A DNA stretch of 64,000 bases, taken from NCBI GenBank assembly GCA_900469625.1, contig UBXV01000042.1, positions 62,001 through 126,000 of the forward strand. Direction: 5' to 3'. Positions 9,601 through 17,119 of this stretch are shown here, one piece after another; the first letter of the stretch is position 1; each line of letters begins with the position of its first letter. The translations under genes and the position numbers were made by a program. The DNA comes from Hyphomicrobiales bacterium (GTDB taxonomy: Bacteria; Pseudomonadota; Alphaproteobacteria; Rhizobiales; Rhizobiaceae). The notes beneath the pieces were generated by a model. It made no database searches, was not told the DNA's origin, and saw only the letters and a list, made by a program, of their open reading frames with translations.

Positions 9601-12600
9601 ATCGGCAATGCGTTGGCCCGCATTGCCAACAATCGCGTTGACGCTGCCGACGCTGTCGCGGACGCGATCCTCCAGCGTGCCCAGGCTCGTCTCAAGCCGC
9701 AGGCCGGTGTCATCGACGAGCGCATTGACGCTGCCGACGCTGCCGCGAATACGGCTTTCCAGAGACCCGAGGCTTGTTTCGATCTTGGCGCCGGTATCGT
9801 CGACAATGGCGTTGACGCTGCCGACGCTGTCGCGGATGCGATCTTCAAGCGTGCCGATGCTGGCCTCGATGCGGAAGCCCGTGTCGTCGACGATAGCGTT
9901 GACGTTGCCGACGCTGTCACGGATGCGGTCTTCCATCGCACCGAAACGGGATTCGATCCGGTTGCCGGTTTCATCGACGATCGCGCCAACCTTGTCGACG
10001 CTGCCGTGCATGCGGCCTTCGAGCGAACCGAGACGGGTCTCGATACGGGCTGCCGTATCGTCGACAATGGCGCTGACATTATCAACGCTGCCGCGCATGC
10101 GTTCTTCGAGCGAACCGAGCCGTGTCTCGACGCGTGCCCCCGCGGTATCGGCAATCGCGCCGACGTTCTCCGCGCTGTCGCGCATGCGCTCTTCGAGCGC
10201 GCCAAGGCTGGTCTCGATGCGCAGGCCGGTATCGTCGAGACGGTCGTTGAGGCCGTTGATCGACATGTCGACGCGGTTGGTCAGGGTGTCGGCTGCAAGG
10301 CTGATCTGACCTGCTGTTTCGGCAAGGCGTTCGGCGATGTTGCCGGTGGTCGAGCGCATGCGGGCTTCGAGCGTTTCGCCGCTGCGATCAATGATGCCGG
10401 CAAGGGCCGCCTGGCGCTCTTCGAGCGACATTTCCAGCATGCTGGCGCTGGTGGCGAGGCTGGTCGCAATCGACATCGACTGGTCGGACAGCATGCCTTC
10501 CAGCTGGTCGCGACCCTGATCGACGGCGAGGTTGATCGCATGGATGCGGTCGTCGAGGGTTGCACGGATCTGCTCGTGCGTCGACGACAGGGTTTCGCGC
10601 AGGTGTTCGGCGCGACCGGTCAGGGTCTGTTCGATCTCCGTCGCCTTGCCGGCGAGCGAGGCGGTCGCCTCGGTGGTGCGCGCGGTCAGCGCTTCGGCAA
10701 TCTGGGCGCTCGTGGCCGTCAGTGCATCGGAAATCTTGCCGACACGGCCGCTGAGGTCTTCGGCGATGCGGGCGCTGGTGTTGGTCAGCGTGTCGGAAAT
10801 CTCGCTCACGCGGCCACCGAGATTTTCGGCGACGAGCGAGACGCTATCGGAAAGCTTCTGCTCGATTTCGCCGACGCGATCGGTCATCGTCTCTGCGACA
10901 GCTGTGGCGCGGAATGTCAGGTTGTCGGCAACGTCTTCGGCGTGGCGGCTCAAGGAGTCGGCCATCTCGTTGGCGCGGGCCGTCATCGTCGAGGTGATGT
11001 GGGCAGAACGATCGGCAAGAACGCCATCGAGTGCCGACGTCTGGGTCGACAGGGTTTCGGCAATCGCCTGGCTACGCTCGGACAGGACGCGCTCCAGCCG
11101 GTCGGCCGTTTCGCCCACGGCGCCTTCGATCGCGTCCGTGCCGGTCGACAGAACGGTCGAAAGGGCAAGGGTGCGCTCGGACAGGGTGTTGTCGAGGCGA
11201 TGCTGGCTTGCAGCGATGGCGCTGGTGATTTCGTCTGCGGAGCCCGTCAGCGTCTGCTCGATGCGGGCATGGGCGGCCTGCAGGCCGTCGACGAACTGCG
11301 CCGTGCGGGTGTCGAGACCTGCGGTCAGCCGCTGCTCGCTCGATGTCAGCGCACTGGCGAGCGCCTCGGCGCGTTGGCCAAAGCCGTTCTCGATGCGATC
11401 CTGTGCCTCCGAAAGCGCGCCCATCAGGCTGGTGGTCTTTTCGGACAGGACGCTGTCGATACGGCTGTGAGCGCCGCCGATCAGGTTGCTGAGGTCGGAT
11501 GTGCGGCTGCCGATCGTTTCCTCGATGAAGTCATGCGTGGCGCCGAGTGCTGTCGCAAGCGAAAGCGACTGATCGGACAGGGCGGAGCCGATCTTTTCGA
11601 TGCTGCTGTCGAGCGCGCCGCCGATGGCATCCGATCCGCCGGAGACGGTCTCGTTGATGCGATGCAGGCTCTCCATCAGCTTGGTGTCGAGCATGCTGGC
11701 GCGCTTGTCGAATGCAGATGCAAACTCGTGGAAGCGCTCGTCGAAGGCGGTGGCGAGCTGGCCGACCGTCGTCTGCAGCTTCTCTTCGAAGAATCCGCCG
11801 CGCAGGTCGAGATCCATGATCGCGTCGTCGGCGCTGGAGCGCAGGCTCTGGCGGAAATGAGCGCCCTTTTCGTCGAGGGTGGCATTGAGCGTGGCCAGCA
11901 CGTCTTCAAGGCCGCCGGCGATCGCGCTCTGGCCGACACTCAGGCTTTCGTTGAGGTCGCGGGTGCGGGCGATCAGCGTTTCGTTGAGCTGGCGTGCGCG
12001 CTCGTTGAGGGCGGCATTGAGCTTTTCGGTATTGGCGTCGAGCGAGGAGGCGCGGGTCTCGAACTGGCCGAGCAACTGCTCGCCGCGCTTCGTCAGCGTG
12101 TCGCTCAGCTGGTCGAGGCGGGTATCGAACTCGTTGCTGAGCCCGAGGCCGGCAGCGGTGAGGCCGGAAAGCAGCGAATCCGTGCGGTTCGACAGCATGG
12201 TGCTGATGTTCTGGAGCGCCGTGTCGGACTTTTCGCTGAGGGCGGCCGCACGCGTGTCGATCAGCGAGGCGAAGGCCTCGCCGGAGATCGCGATGCGCGA
12301 CGCGATGTCGTCACCCGCCTGGTCGAGCTCGTCCTTGAGCTTGCCATGCGCCCCGGCAATGGTCGAGCGGATTCGCTCGGAGTGACCGATGATGGCTTCG
12401 CGCTCAAGGCCCAGTTCCTGGACCAGCGTGCGCACACGAAGCTCGTTCTCGCTGTAGCTGCGCTCCAGCGCGTTGACCTCGGAATGAACCAGCGTTTCGA
12501 GCTCGGTGGCGCGGGCGATCGTGCGCTCGATGCCTTCGTTCATCGCCGAGACTTCGCGGCGAACGGCCTGGCCGACAGTCATCACGCGGTCGGCGGCTGC

Positions 12601-13218
12601 CGTTTCCGGTTCGGCCAGGCGCAAGGCGACTTCGGCCATGGAGCGGGCGGCGTTGCGCAGTTCCTGCGCGCGGGCGATCATGATGGCAAAGGAGAAGAAG
12701 AGCATGATCGGCAACAGGATGCCGATGGCAACGCCGACCGCGCCTGGCGTGGCTGCCAGATCGCTCAGTGTGCGGATCTGCCAGATCTGCGGACCGTAGA
12801 GAAGATTGGCGACACCCAGACCGGCGATAGCCCAGACGATCGACACGAGCGCTGCAACCCGGATGGCGGCCCGGTTCGAGCGCACGTCGAGGGCGCGCAG
12901 CATGGCGGCCGGCGAGCGACGTCCATCGTCGTTGGCAGGGGAAAGGGGTGGTGATTTCGGCGCAGGTTCGGGTGAAAGTCCGCGCGCGGCGTCATTGGCT
13001 CGCGCAGCGCGGGCGGCGTCCTGCTGAGGCTTGGCATTTCGGCTGTGATCGGGCTGGGCAGCCTGATGGGTGGGTTCAGACACATTTTCCTCCGGATCAT
13101 CCAAGGAAGTCTTGTCGTTAGGGCTCGACTTAAGCTCGTCAAAATCGATCTTAAGGGCCGCTTCCAGAGCCTGGAAGGCCTTTTCGTCGATCGACTCGTT
13201 GCTCTTCTTCGTCGCCAT
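6643..13218 (-). CDS. gpr (rgsE): Giant membrane-anchored coiled-coil protein, growth-pole-ring (GPR/RgsE) type
   Basis: This 2191-residue protein has an acidic, Pro-rich N-terminus and two membrane helices (about 119-141 and 160-183). More than 1700 residues of Ala/Leu/Glu/Arg/Ser/Thr-rich helical repeats follow, resembling apolipoprotein or hendecad coiled coils. After a Pro/Gln/Ala linker (about 1957-2045) comes a folded C-terminal domain (about 2050-2191). Size, topology and repeats match the Agrobacterium growth pole ring protein and S. meliloti RgsE, which organise polar peptidoglycan growth in Rhizobiales. I chose ATG 13218 (MATKKSNE), with GAGG upstream; an in-frame ATG five codons earlier is possible. 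It appears monocistronic. Function is inferred from architecture and family. Confidence 0.8.
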   Translation of the reverse strand: MATKKSNESIDEKAFQALEAALKIDFDELKSSPNDKTSLDDPEENVSEPTHQAAQPDHSRNAKPQQDAARAARANDAARGLSPEPAPKSPPLSPANDDGRRSPAAMLRALDVRSNRAAIRVAALVSIVWAIAGLGVANLLYGPQIWQIRTLSDLAATPGAVGVAIGILLPIMLFFSFAIMIARAQELRNAARSMAEVALRLAEPETAAADRVMTVGQAVRREVSAMNEGIERTIARATELETLVHSEVNALERSYSENELRVRTLVQELGLEREAIIGHSERIRSTIAGAHGKLKDELDQAGDDIASRIAISGEAFASLIDTRAAALSEKSDTALQNISTMLSNRTDSLLSGLTAAGLGLSNEFDTRLDQLSDTLTKRGEQLLGQFETRASSLDANTEKLNAALNERARQLNETLIARTRDLNESLSVGQSAIAGGLEDVLATLNATLDEKGAHFRQSLRSSADDAIMDLDLRGGFFEEKLQTTVGQLATAFDERFHEFASAFDKRASMLDTKLMESLHRINETVSGGSDAIGGALDSSIEKIGSALSDQSLSLATALGATHDFIEETIGSRTSDLSNLIGGAHSRIDSVLSEKTTSLMGALSEAQDRIENGFGQRAEALASALTSSEQRLTAGLDTRTAQFVDGLQAAHARIEQTLTGSADEITSAIAASQHRLDNTLSERTLALSTVLSTGTDAIEGAVGETADRLERVLSERSQAIAETLSTQTSALDGVLADRSAHITSTMTARANEMADSLSRHAEDVADNLTFRATAVAETMTDRVGEIEQKLSDSVSLVAENLGGRVSEISDTLTNTSARIAEDLSGRVGKISDALTATSAQIAEALTARTTEATASLAGKATEIEQTLTGRAEHLRETLSSTHEQIRATLDDRIHAINLAVDQGRDQLEGMLSDQSMSIATSLATSASMLEMSLEERQAALAGIIDRSGETLEARMRSTTGNIAERLAETAGQISLAADTLTNRVDMSINGLNDRLDDTGLRIETSLGALEERMRDSAENVGAIADTAGARVETRLGSLEERMRGSVDNVSAIVDDTAARIETRLGSLEGRMHGSVDKVGAIVDETGNRIESRFGAMEDRIRDSVGNVNAIVDDTGFRIEASIGTLEDRIRDSVGSVNAIVDDTGAKIETSLGSLESRIRGSVGSVNALVDDTGLRLETSLGTLEDRVRDSVGSVNAIVGNAGQRIADSLGERAGEIDRASEEAASRISSAINAGTDRIEERLGTMDRALNIGLENVNRTIEGKAAVLVTSLRGAVSDVTHEIDAEAGRIEGKTADLVTSLRGAVSEVTQEIDAETGRIEGKTADLVSNLRGAVGDVAQELDAEAARIEGKAQGLVDTLRGAVSDAAQELDAEAARSAGLLSKAGQDFANVLASRNADFANAIEQTAAATAARHAELARSVAEASDTATARLAATHGKVASHAQNIQQGLTDAEKALEARSEAIRATLDDRTRELNSMLAGRSMELTRIIDEQARPVIDQYAATGREAAERIASVTQDSTDRLRAENAALVNAITERTGETLNAISLRAEETAKAMKMVENRLQSTALGLIDQLAANNTAIATVIDQASNNLGDMDQRLEATATRFSETTRQASDMLSTSTRLIEGKVDKLSDISASTLSQIGGIVGRFEDHSKVLGQASDLLGAAQSNLVSTLEERQDALRTLSVGLVQRSEEIERTMRALEGFVDGAFQRAEERSGLVAGNLRSGIQQSFSDVGRLLSSTEQRAAEAAESMRNALAQAGEEAGASVEAVFSRAEDRSRQIADTLRSGVETSFADVNKTLSAVEGRALGASEALRQAIAKVGEDANASIEGAFANAEERSKEVATRLRGSVASSVSDVERMLNESGKKSDGVATQLREAVRVAIDEAIGRFSGATDDIRRSAGEIRKELDMTREELKRSAFDLPEEAKENAAVMRRAVAEQIKALQELSDIIGKSSTQLEVAQPLRQQPVAAAPVAAAPVARPAVQQPVAEPRRQEPAPALRGSLGIEQATTVQQPAPVQPTRAQPATQAVTSEVAEGGGWMRDLLRAASREEAPAAAPQRPAESQPVARSGDTRNPRHVVESLNSLSVDIARAIDHDASVDLWRRYQRGERDVFTRRLYTLKGQQTFDEIKRKYDREPEFRTAVDRYIADFEKLLADVARNDPDKRITQTYLTSDTGKVYTMLAHAAGRFN
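7560..8109 (-). repeat. 62-residue (186-bp) tandem repeats inside the gpr-type gene
   Basis: Residues from about 1704 hold two full copies (8109-7924 and 7923-7738) of a 62-residue unit. It opens V-(D/E)-(G/A)-(A/V)-F-x-R-A-E-(E/D)-R-S and contains LRSG and FxDV. A third, truncated and more diverged copy runs to about 7560. Confidence 0.85.
9094..9441 (-). repeat. Four 29-residue (87-bp) tandem repeats inside the gpr-type gene
   Basis: Four consecutive units beginning EGK and containing LRGAVSD(V/A) and DAE(A/T) cover exactly 348 bp, residues about 1260-1375. The unit length equals that of the other array at 9598-10206 although the sequence differs. Confidence 0.9.
9598..10206 (-). repeat. 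Seven 29-residue (87-bp) tandem repeats inside the gpr-type gene
   Basis: Seven consecutive units of the form LG(S/T)LE-x-R-x-R-(G/D)-S-V ... AIVDDTG-x-(R/K)-(I/L)-E-(T/A)-S cover exactly 609 bp, residues about 1005-1207. Twenty-nine residues correspond to eight helical turns (7+11+11), as expected of a regular extended coiled coil. Confidence 0.92.
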
Positions 13219-13829
13219 AGGGATACGCCTCATTACCTTTTGCCTCCGGCGAAACCTGCTCCGCATCGCCCGCGTCTGCGGGCAGGGATCGTCTTCACCG
13301 GGGCGGTGACGGCAAGATACGCGCATCACATCTACGCAATACCCTACTCACACCCACTGCATTTCCTCGATGGATAGTCGGAATTGGTCCCGGAGGGCAC
13401 CACTCGCAACGCTTATCCACCGGAACGGTTGCCATTTTTGTACGCAGGTCCGCTCCTAACCGTATCGTAGTGACACATTAGCCAGGTTCTTACAATTAAG
13501 AGCACTCCGGCTTCATTAAAATCCTAATGAATTCTTAATGCGATAGAGGGGGTTAGGGCGGAAAAGACAAGGAAATCAGCAGGTTTAACGGTCGTTAACC
13601 AATTTCCCAGATTCCTGCCTATATTGCGCCCCGATTTAAGCCGATAGCAGCGCCCGCCCGTGGAGGATGATCGCTCGAAATCGTAGCGAGTGTCCTTTGA
13701 CGGCGCCCGGTGAAAGGGCGCCTCAGGGCGCGGCGCCGGTGCCACCCGATGCGGTCGATGCGCAAAAGTTGCGCGACGGCGCGGCGACACCGGATAAAGA
13801 CAACATATCAAGCAATAGGAAATTGGCTC
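13219..13829. other. Divergent intergenic region between the gpr-type gene and the HPt gene
   Basis: About 610 bases without a gene. An AT-rich part (about 13495-13545) and a TTAA-containing near-palindrome (about 13585-13602, TTTAACGGTCGTTAACC) are the likely promoter area. The latter resembles CtrA half-sites, but with six rather than seven bases between the TTAA pairs. A strong GC hairpin at 13702-13722 (GGCGCCC/GGGCGCC) lacks a T-run, so it is not a simple terminator. Confidence 0.4.
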
Positions 13830-14198
13830 ATGGCGGCCCTCAGAATTGCCTTCGAAGCTCCCGACACACCCGGCAGCGCTTCGTCTTCCGGCCGGAAGCC
13901 GATCGATTTTGTCCATCTTGCCGCGCAAACGATGGGCGACAAGGCGCTCGAGATCGAAGTGCTGCAGCTGTTTGCCCGGCAAGCGCGCAAGGTGATGAAG
14001 GACATCACCGAAGGCGACGTCAACGCACGCGCCCAGGCAGCCCACCAGTTGAAGGGGGCGGCCCTTGCGGTCGGAGCCGTCGATGTCGCCGCTGCGGCCG
14101 GCGCGATCGAACAGCGCCCGATGGATCCAGCCTTGCCCGCCATCCTTGCGGAGAGCGTGCTCGAGGCGGAGATGTTCATCCTGAAGCTCTGCCGCTGA
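13830..14198 (+). CDS. HPt (histidine phosphotransfer) domain protein
   Basis: This 122-residue single-domain HPt protein probably relays phosphoryl groups between a hybrid kinase and a response regulator. The phospho-acceptor histidine sits in AHQLKGAALAVGA (about residue 72), the usual HxLKG(A/S) motif. Helical segments before and after give the four-helix-bundle pattern. The start at ATG 13830 follows AATAGGA by 9 bp; longer in-frame extensions to 13710 are basic and low-complexity. No kinase or regulator is adjacent. The partner is unknown; CckA elsewhere in the window uses ChpT, which this protein does not resemble. Confidence 0.85.
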   Translation: MAALRIAFEAPDTPGSASSSGRKPIDFVHLAAQTMGDKALEIEVLQLFARQARKVMKDITEGDVNARAQAAHQLKGAALAVGAVDVAAAAGAIEQRPMDPALPAILAESVLEAEMFILKLCR

Positions 14199-14377
14199 CT
14201 GCAACCTGCCGAAAAGTGTCATCGCGGCGCGCGCCTGAAGGGTTCGGCCGCGATGCACAGTCGGGCCGTTGTTGACTGAATGGCCGAATTGTTAGAAGAC
14301 CTTTTCCTGAATCCGCGCCCGCTGCCATGCGGCTTAGCGCTATCGGCCAGTCTCATCAGCTTATTCCGGAAAGTGAC

Positions 14378-14698
14378 ATGACAAAACTTACGATCGTCGC
14401 CTTTGATGGCACGCGCCACGAACTCGATGTCGCGAATGGTTCAACCGTCATGGAGAACGCCGTTCGCAATTCGGTTCCGGGCGTCGAGGCTGAATGTGGC
14501 GGTGCCTGTGCCTGCGCCACCTGTCATGTCTATGTCGACGATGCCTGGACGGCTGTCGTCGGCGCTCCGGAAGCGATGGAAGAGGATATGCTGGACTTCG
14601 CCTATGACGTGCGTCCGACCTCGCGCCTTTCCTGTCAGATCAAGGTCAGCGATGCCTTGGATGGGCTGGTCGTGCACGTGCCCGAGCGCCAGGCCTGA
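14378..14698 (+). CDS. [2Fe-2S] ferredoxin, adrenodoxin type
   Basis: The product is a 106-residue electron carrier of the adrenodoxin / FdVI class. The cluster ligands fit C-x5-C-x2-C (CGGACACATC) plus a distal Cys in RLSCQI. The conserved MLDFA before the last ligand is typical. The start at ATG 14378 ([11 protein letters not shown]) follows a weak CGGAAAG. It stands alone between the HPt gene and the small-RNA locus. In rhizobia such ferredoxins serve ISC assembly or P450-type systems; no partner reductase is present here. Confidence 0.93.
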   Translation: MTKLTIVAFDGTRHELDVANGSTVMENAVRNSVPGVEAECGGACACATCHVYVDDAWTAVVGAPEAMEEDMLDFAYDVRPTSRLSCQIKVSDALDGLVVHVPERQA

Positions 14699-14743
14699 TC
14701 CCACCCGCGTTTTCGGGCCGGTCCTTCAGTTTGTATATGCGCC

Positions 14744-14859
14744 AAAAAAGCGCCTCGCTGGTCGTGTGACGAGCGAGGCTAGGAGGGCGCATCGCACACA
14801 GATGAGGGAGGGAACATCTGCGGCATCAAGACACGCCAGGAGAACCTTCGTTGCCGCGT
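14744..14859 (-). ncRNA. Candidate trans-acting small RNA with three anti-Shine-Dalgarno stretches
   Basis: On the minus strand a transcript of about 116 nt is predicted. Stem 1 (GCGGCA/UGCCGC, + positions 14821-14857) carries UCUCCU in a large loop. Stem 2 is CAGAUG/CAUCUG (14799-14820) with loop UUCCCUCCCU. A single-stranded GCCCUCCU (about 14781-14790) follows. A terminator stem GCCUCGCU/AGCGAGGC (14752-14779) ends in six U. Exposed CUCC-type loops are typical of alphaproteobacterial sRNAs such as the alpha-r14/NfeR and CcsR/EcpR1 groups, which occlude ribosome sites. I cannot assign it to one of these. The 5' end is set from the sigma-54-like element at 14870-14886. Confidence 0.72.
14752..14779 (-). 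terminator. Rho-independent terminator of the candidate sRNA
   Basis: Eight perfect base pairs (GCCTCGCT/AGCGAGGC), with an extra GTC/GAC pairing inside, are followed on the minus strand by GC and six T (14744-14749). The nearest minus-strand coding stop is 370 bp away, which argues for a separate transcript. Confidence 0.85.
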
Positions 14860-14869
14860 CACCTTGCTT

Positions 14870-14886
14870 TGCACCTGATGTGCCAA
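14870..14886 (-). promoter_or_regulatory. Sigma-54-type -24/-12 promoter element
   Basis: The minus strand reads TTGGCACATCAGGTGCA. GG and GC are separated by exactly ten bases and the -24 half TTGGCAC is perfect; the -12 half has GTGC instead of TTGC. It would start transcription near 14859, just ahead of stem 1 of the candidate sRNA. Confidence 0.5.
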
Positions 14887-15148
14887 GACGACGCTGCGGA
14901 ACTCAAGTAACGGCAATATTCAAACATTCTGCAGGACCGTCATGGTCCGCCAAATTGCTTTCGACAACGCAAGGGCAGAAACTCATCTCCCCCGCACGTT
15001 TCATGTTTTGAATATAAGCGAGTCGTTCAGCAGCAGCTATCGCTAGATTTCACCAATAAAATGCTGTGGGTATGCGGCCCTTTGCAGGGGGCTGCCAAGT
15101 ATAGTCTCGCTATGCTTCGATCAACTGCAGCGGACGGTCATCGACTTG

Positions 15149-15778
15149 CTAACGCTGCGCCTTTTTCAGCGTTTCCAGGCGATACTGCAGCAAGCGGATC
15201 ATGCGCCGGTCGAAATTGGCCGCCTCCGTCCGATCGAACCGGGCTTGATCCTTGTCGTGGGCGGCAATCGCTTCCGCGCTGGCGGTGGTGACGCTTTCCT
15301 GCATCTTTTCACAGTCAGTCTGCGGCCTCAGCGCCAGAAACATCTTCTCCATCTTGCGGGCGTGATTGCGGGCGATCTCTGCGTGCCGCTCCTCGTGCCG
15401 CTTGATGTCGCTCGACAATGTGTCCCAGACCAGGGCAAGGTCGCGGCCGGCCTGAGGGCGATGCTTCCAGCGTGGCAGGATGATGCGGGTGCTGAGCGTA
15501 ACGCGAGCGGCACCCACCGCGCAACGACCACCGCGATTGACGTAGGTGATCGTGCCGCCGAACTTGATGCGCGTGGCGCCCGGATGACGGGCACCGGTCG
15601 ACTTCATCATCGGCCCGCCCTTGGACAGGGCGTTGTCGAGTTCGGCCGCCGTGCGCCCGCCGATCGAAAAATACGAAAAGCTCTTGTTGATAACCGTCTC
15701 GCCGGACGCAGCGCCCAGAGGCATGGCAACCAGAAGCGCAAGAAGGGCGGCTTTGAACGGGAGGCGTACTCGGGACAT
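15149..15778 (-). CDS. Secreted DUF922 protein (putative Zn-dependent protease fold)
   Basis: This 209-residue protein has a signal peptide (MSRVRLPFKAALLALLVAMP, then LGAASG). The mature part matches DUF922, with the conserved KRHEERH motif (about residue 129) that gives the family its metalloprotease-like annotation. A TTG codon directly before ATG 15778 could also initiate. It is transcribed toward the candidate sRNA and divergently from folP, from which it is separated by about 105 bp. A periplasmic location is inferred; the enzymatic role is unproven for the family. Confidence 0.85.
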   Translation of the reverse strand: MSRVRLPFKAALLALLVAMPLGAASGETVINKSFSYFSIGGRTAAELDNALSKGGPMMKSTGARHPGATRIKFGGTITYVNRGGRCAVGAARVTLSTRIILPRWKHRPQAGRDLALVWDTLSSDIKRHEERHAEIARNHARKMEKMFLALRPQTDCEKMQESVTTASAEAIAAHDKDQARFDRTEAANFDRRMIRLLQYRLETLKKAQR

Positions 15779-15884
15779 CAATACGGAGTTCTCTTCAGTT
15801 GAACTTCAATCAAGCTTGGGGCATAGCCAGCGCGGGTGCAACAGCAAATCGAAATGGATCACCTGCTACGCATCGTGAGGGGAA

Positions 15885-16736
15885 ATGACTTACAATCCAT
15901 TTCTAAAGTTTCATTGGACACTGGCGCATGGGCGTAGCGTCGAACTGGGCTCGCGTGGCGTTTTGATGGCGATCATCAACGTTACCCCGGATTCTTTCTC
16001 GGACGGCGGACGTTTCGCGAGTACTGCGGCGGCGGTTACCCAGGGCAAGCGCTGTCTCGACGACGGCGCCGAGATCCTCGATGTCGGCGGTGAATCGACC
16101 AGGCCAGATGCGGCGCCCGTAAGTGCCGAAGAAGAGCAGCGCCGTATCCTTCCGGTCATCGCAGCCCTGGCGCGCGAAACCGACGCACTCATTTCGGTCG
16201 ATACCTACAGGGCAGAAACCGCGCGGCTTGCGGTCGAGGCCGGCGCCCATATCGTCAACGACGTCCACGGCCTTCAGCGCGAACCGGATATTGCACATGT
16301 GGCTGCGCAGACCGGGGCAGGGCTGTGCATCATGCATACCGGACGCGATCGGCAGAAACTGGGTGACGTGGTGGCGGACCAGTTCCAGTTCCTGGACCGC
16401 TCGCTTGAGATCGCGACGGAGGCCGGCGTCGAACGCGAGCGCATCGTGCTCGATCCGGGTTTCGGTTTTGCCAAGGATACGGACGAGAACGTGGAGTTGA
16501 TGGCGCGTTTCGCGGAACTGCACCGGTTCGAGCGGCCCTTTCTGGTGGGCACCTCCCGCAAGCGTTTCCTTGGCGCCGTTACCGGGCGGGAGCCGGCGGA
16601 GCGCGATGCCGCCACTGCGGCGACGACAGCATTGCTGCGTATCGCGGGTGCCGCCATTTTCCGCGTACATGATGTCGCAAACAGCAGGGATGCGTTGATG
16701 ATGGCGGATGCTATGCTGAGTGCAAAGAAGAGCTGA
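15885..16736 (+). CDS. folP: Dihydropteroate synthase
   Basis: This 283-residue TIM-barrel enzyme joins p-aminobenzoate to hydroxymethyl-dihydropterin pyrophosphate in folate synthesis. Signature motifs are MAIINVTPDSFSDGG, GGESTRPDA, NDVHG and the SRKRF loop near the C-terminus. A GTGAGGGG ribosome site overlaps the region just before ATG 15885. It leads a folP-folB-folK cluster; folB follows after 14 bp and folK overlaps folB, so the three steps are co-expressed. Confidence 0.97.
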   Translation: MTYNPFLKFHWTLAHGRSVELGSRGVLMAIINVTPDSFSDGGRFASTAAAVTQGKRCLDDGAEILDVGGESTRPDAAPVSAEEEQRRILPVIAALARETDALISVDTYRAETARLAVEAGAHIVNDVHGLQREPDIAHVAAQTGAGLCIMHTGRDRQKLGDVVADQFQFLDRSLEIATEAGVERERIVLDPGFGFAKDTDENVELMARFAELHRFERPFLVGTSRKRFLGAVTGREPAERDAATAATTALLRIAGAAIFRVHDVANSRDALMMADAMLSAKKS

Positions 16737-16750
16737 CGGGGCAAGAGACC

Positions 16751-17119
16751 ATGAGCGCGACCTACACGATTACCTTGAAAAACTGTGCCTTCTTCGCGCG
16801 CCATGGCGTTCTCGACGAGGAAGAGTTCCTCGGACAGCGGTTTTTCGTCGACGCCGAACTCGAAGTGGATCAGGGCAACGCGCTGGTCGACGATTCGATC
16901 GACGATACCGTGCACTACGGTATCGTCTTCACGGAGATCGAACGCATCGTCACTGGGCGTCGCCGCTATCTTATCGAAGCGCTTGCCCTTGAGGTAGCAA
17001 AGACGCTTTGCGTGCGCTTCCCGCAGATCCGCCGTGCGAAGATTTCCGTGCGCAAGCCGAATGCGCCCGTGCCCGGCGTGCTCGACTATGTCGCGGTGAC
17101 GGTCGAGCATGTCGCCTGA
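16751..17119 (+). CDS. folB: Dihydroneopterin aldolase
   Basis: The 122-residue product cleaves dihydroneopterin to hydroxymethyl-dihydropterin and glycolaldehyde. Family features are NCAFFARHGVLDEEEFLGQ near the N-terminus (active-site Glu), a central VHYG motif and the C-terminal VRKPNAPVPG. Length is normal. Its last 11 bases overlap the start of folK, consistent with translational coupling. Confidence 0.96.
   Translation: MSATYTITLKNCAFFARHGVLDEEEFLGQRFFVDAELEVDQGNALVDDSIDDTVHYGIVFTEIERIVTGRRRYLIEALALEVAKTLCVRFPQIRRAKISVRKPNAPVPGVLDYVAVTVEHVA

Noticed and set aside
8983-12954. A 1323-codon open frame on the plus strand opposite the giant polar-protein gene
   Set aside because: It is the antisense shadow of the repeat-rich gene: high GC and repeated units keep the opposite frame open. 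Its composition (Ala/Gly/Val/Asp/Arg mosaic) has no domain signature, and the minus-strand frame has clear membrane helices and coiled-coil repeats.
13702-13722. GC-rich hairpin GGCGCCC/GGGCGCC before the HPt gene as a terminator or riboswitch
   Set aside because: There is no T-run after it, no gene ends there, and no known riboswitch core is visible around it.
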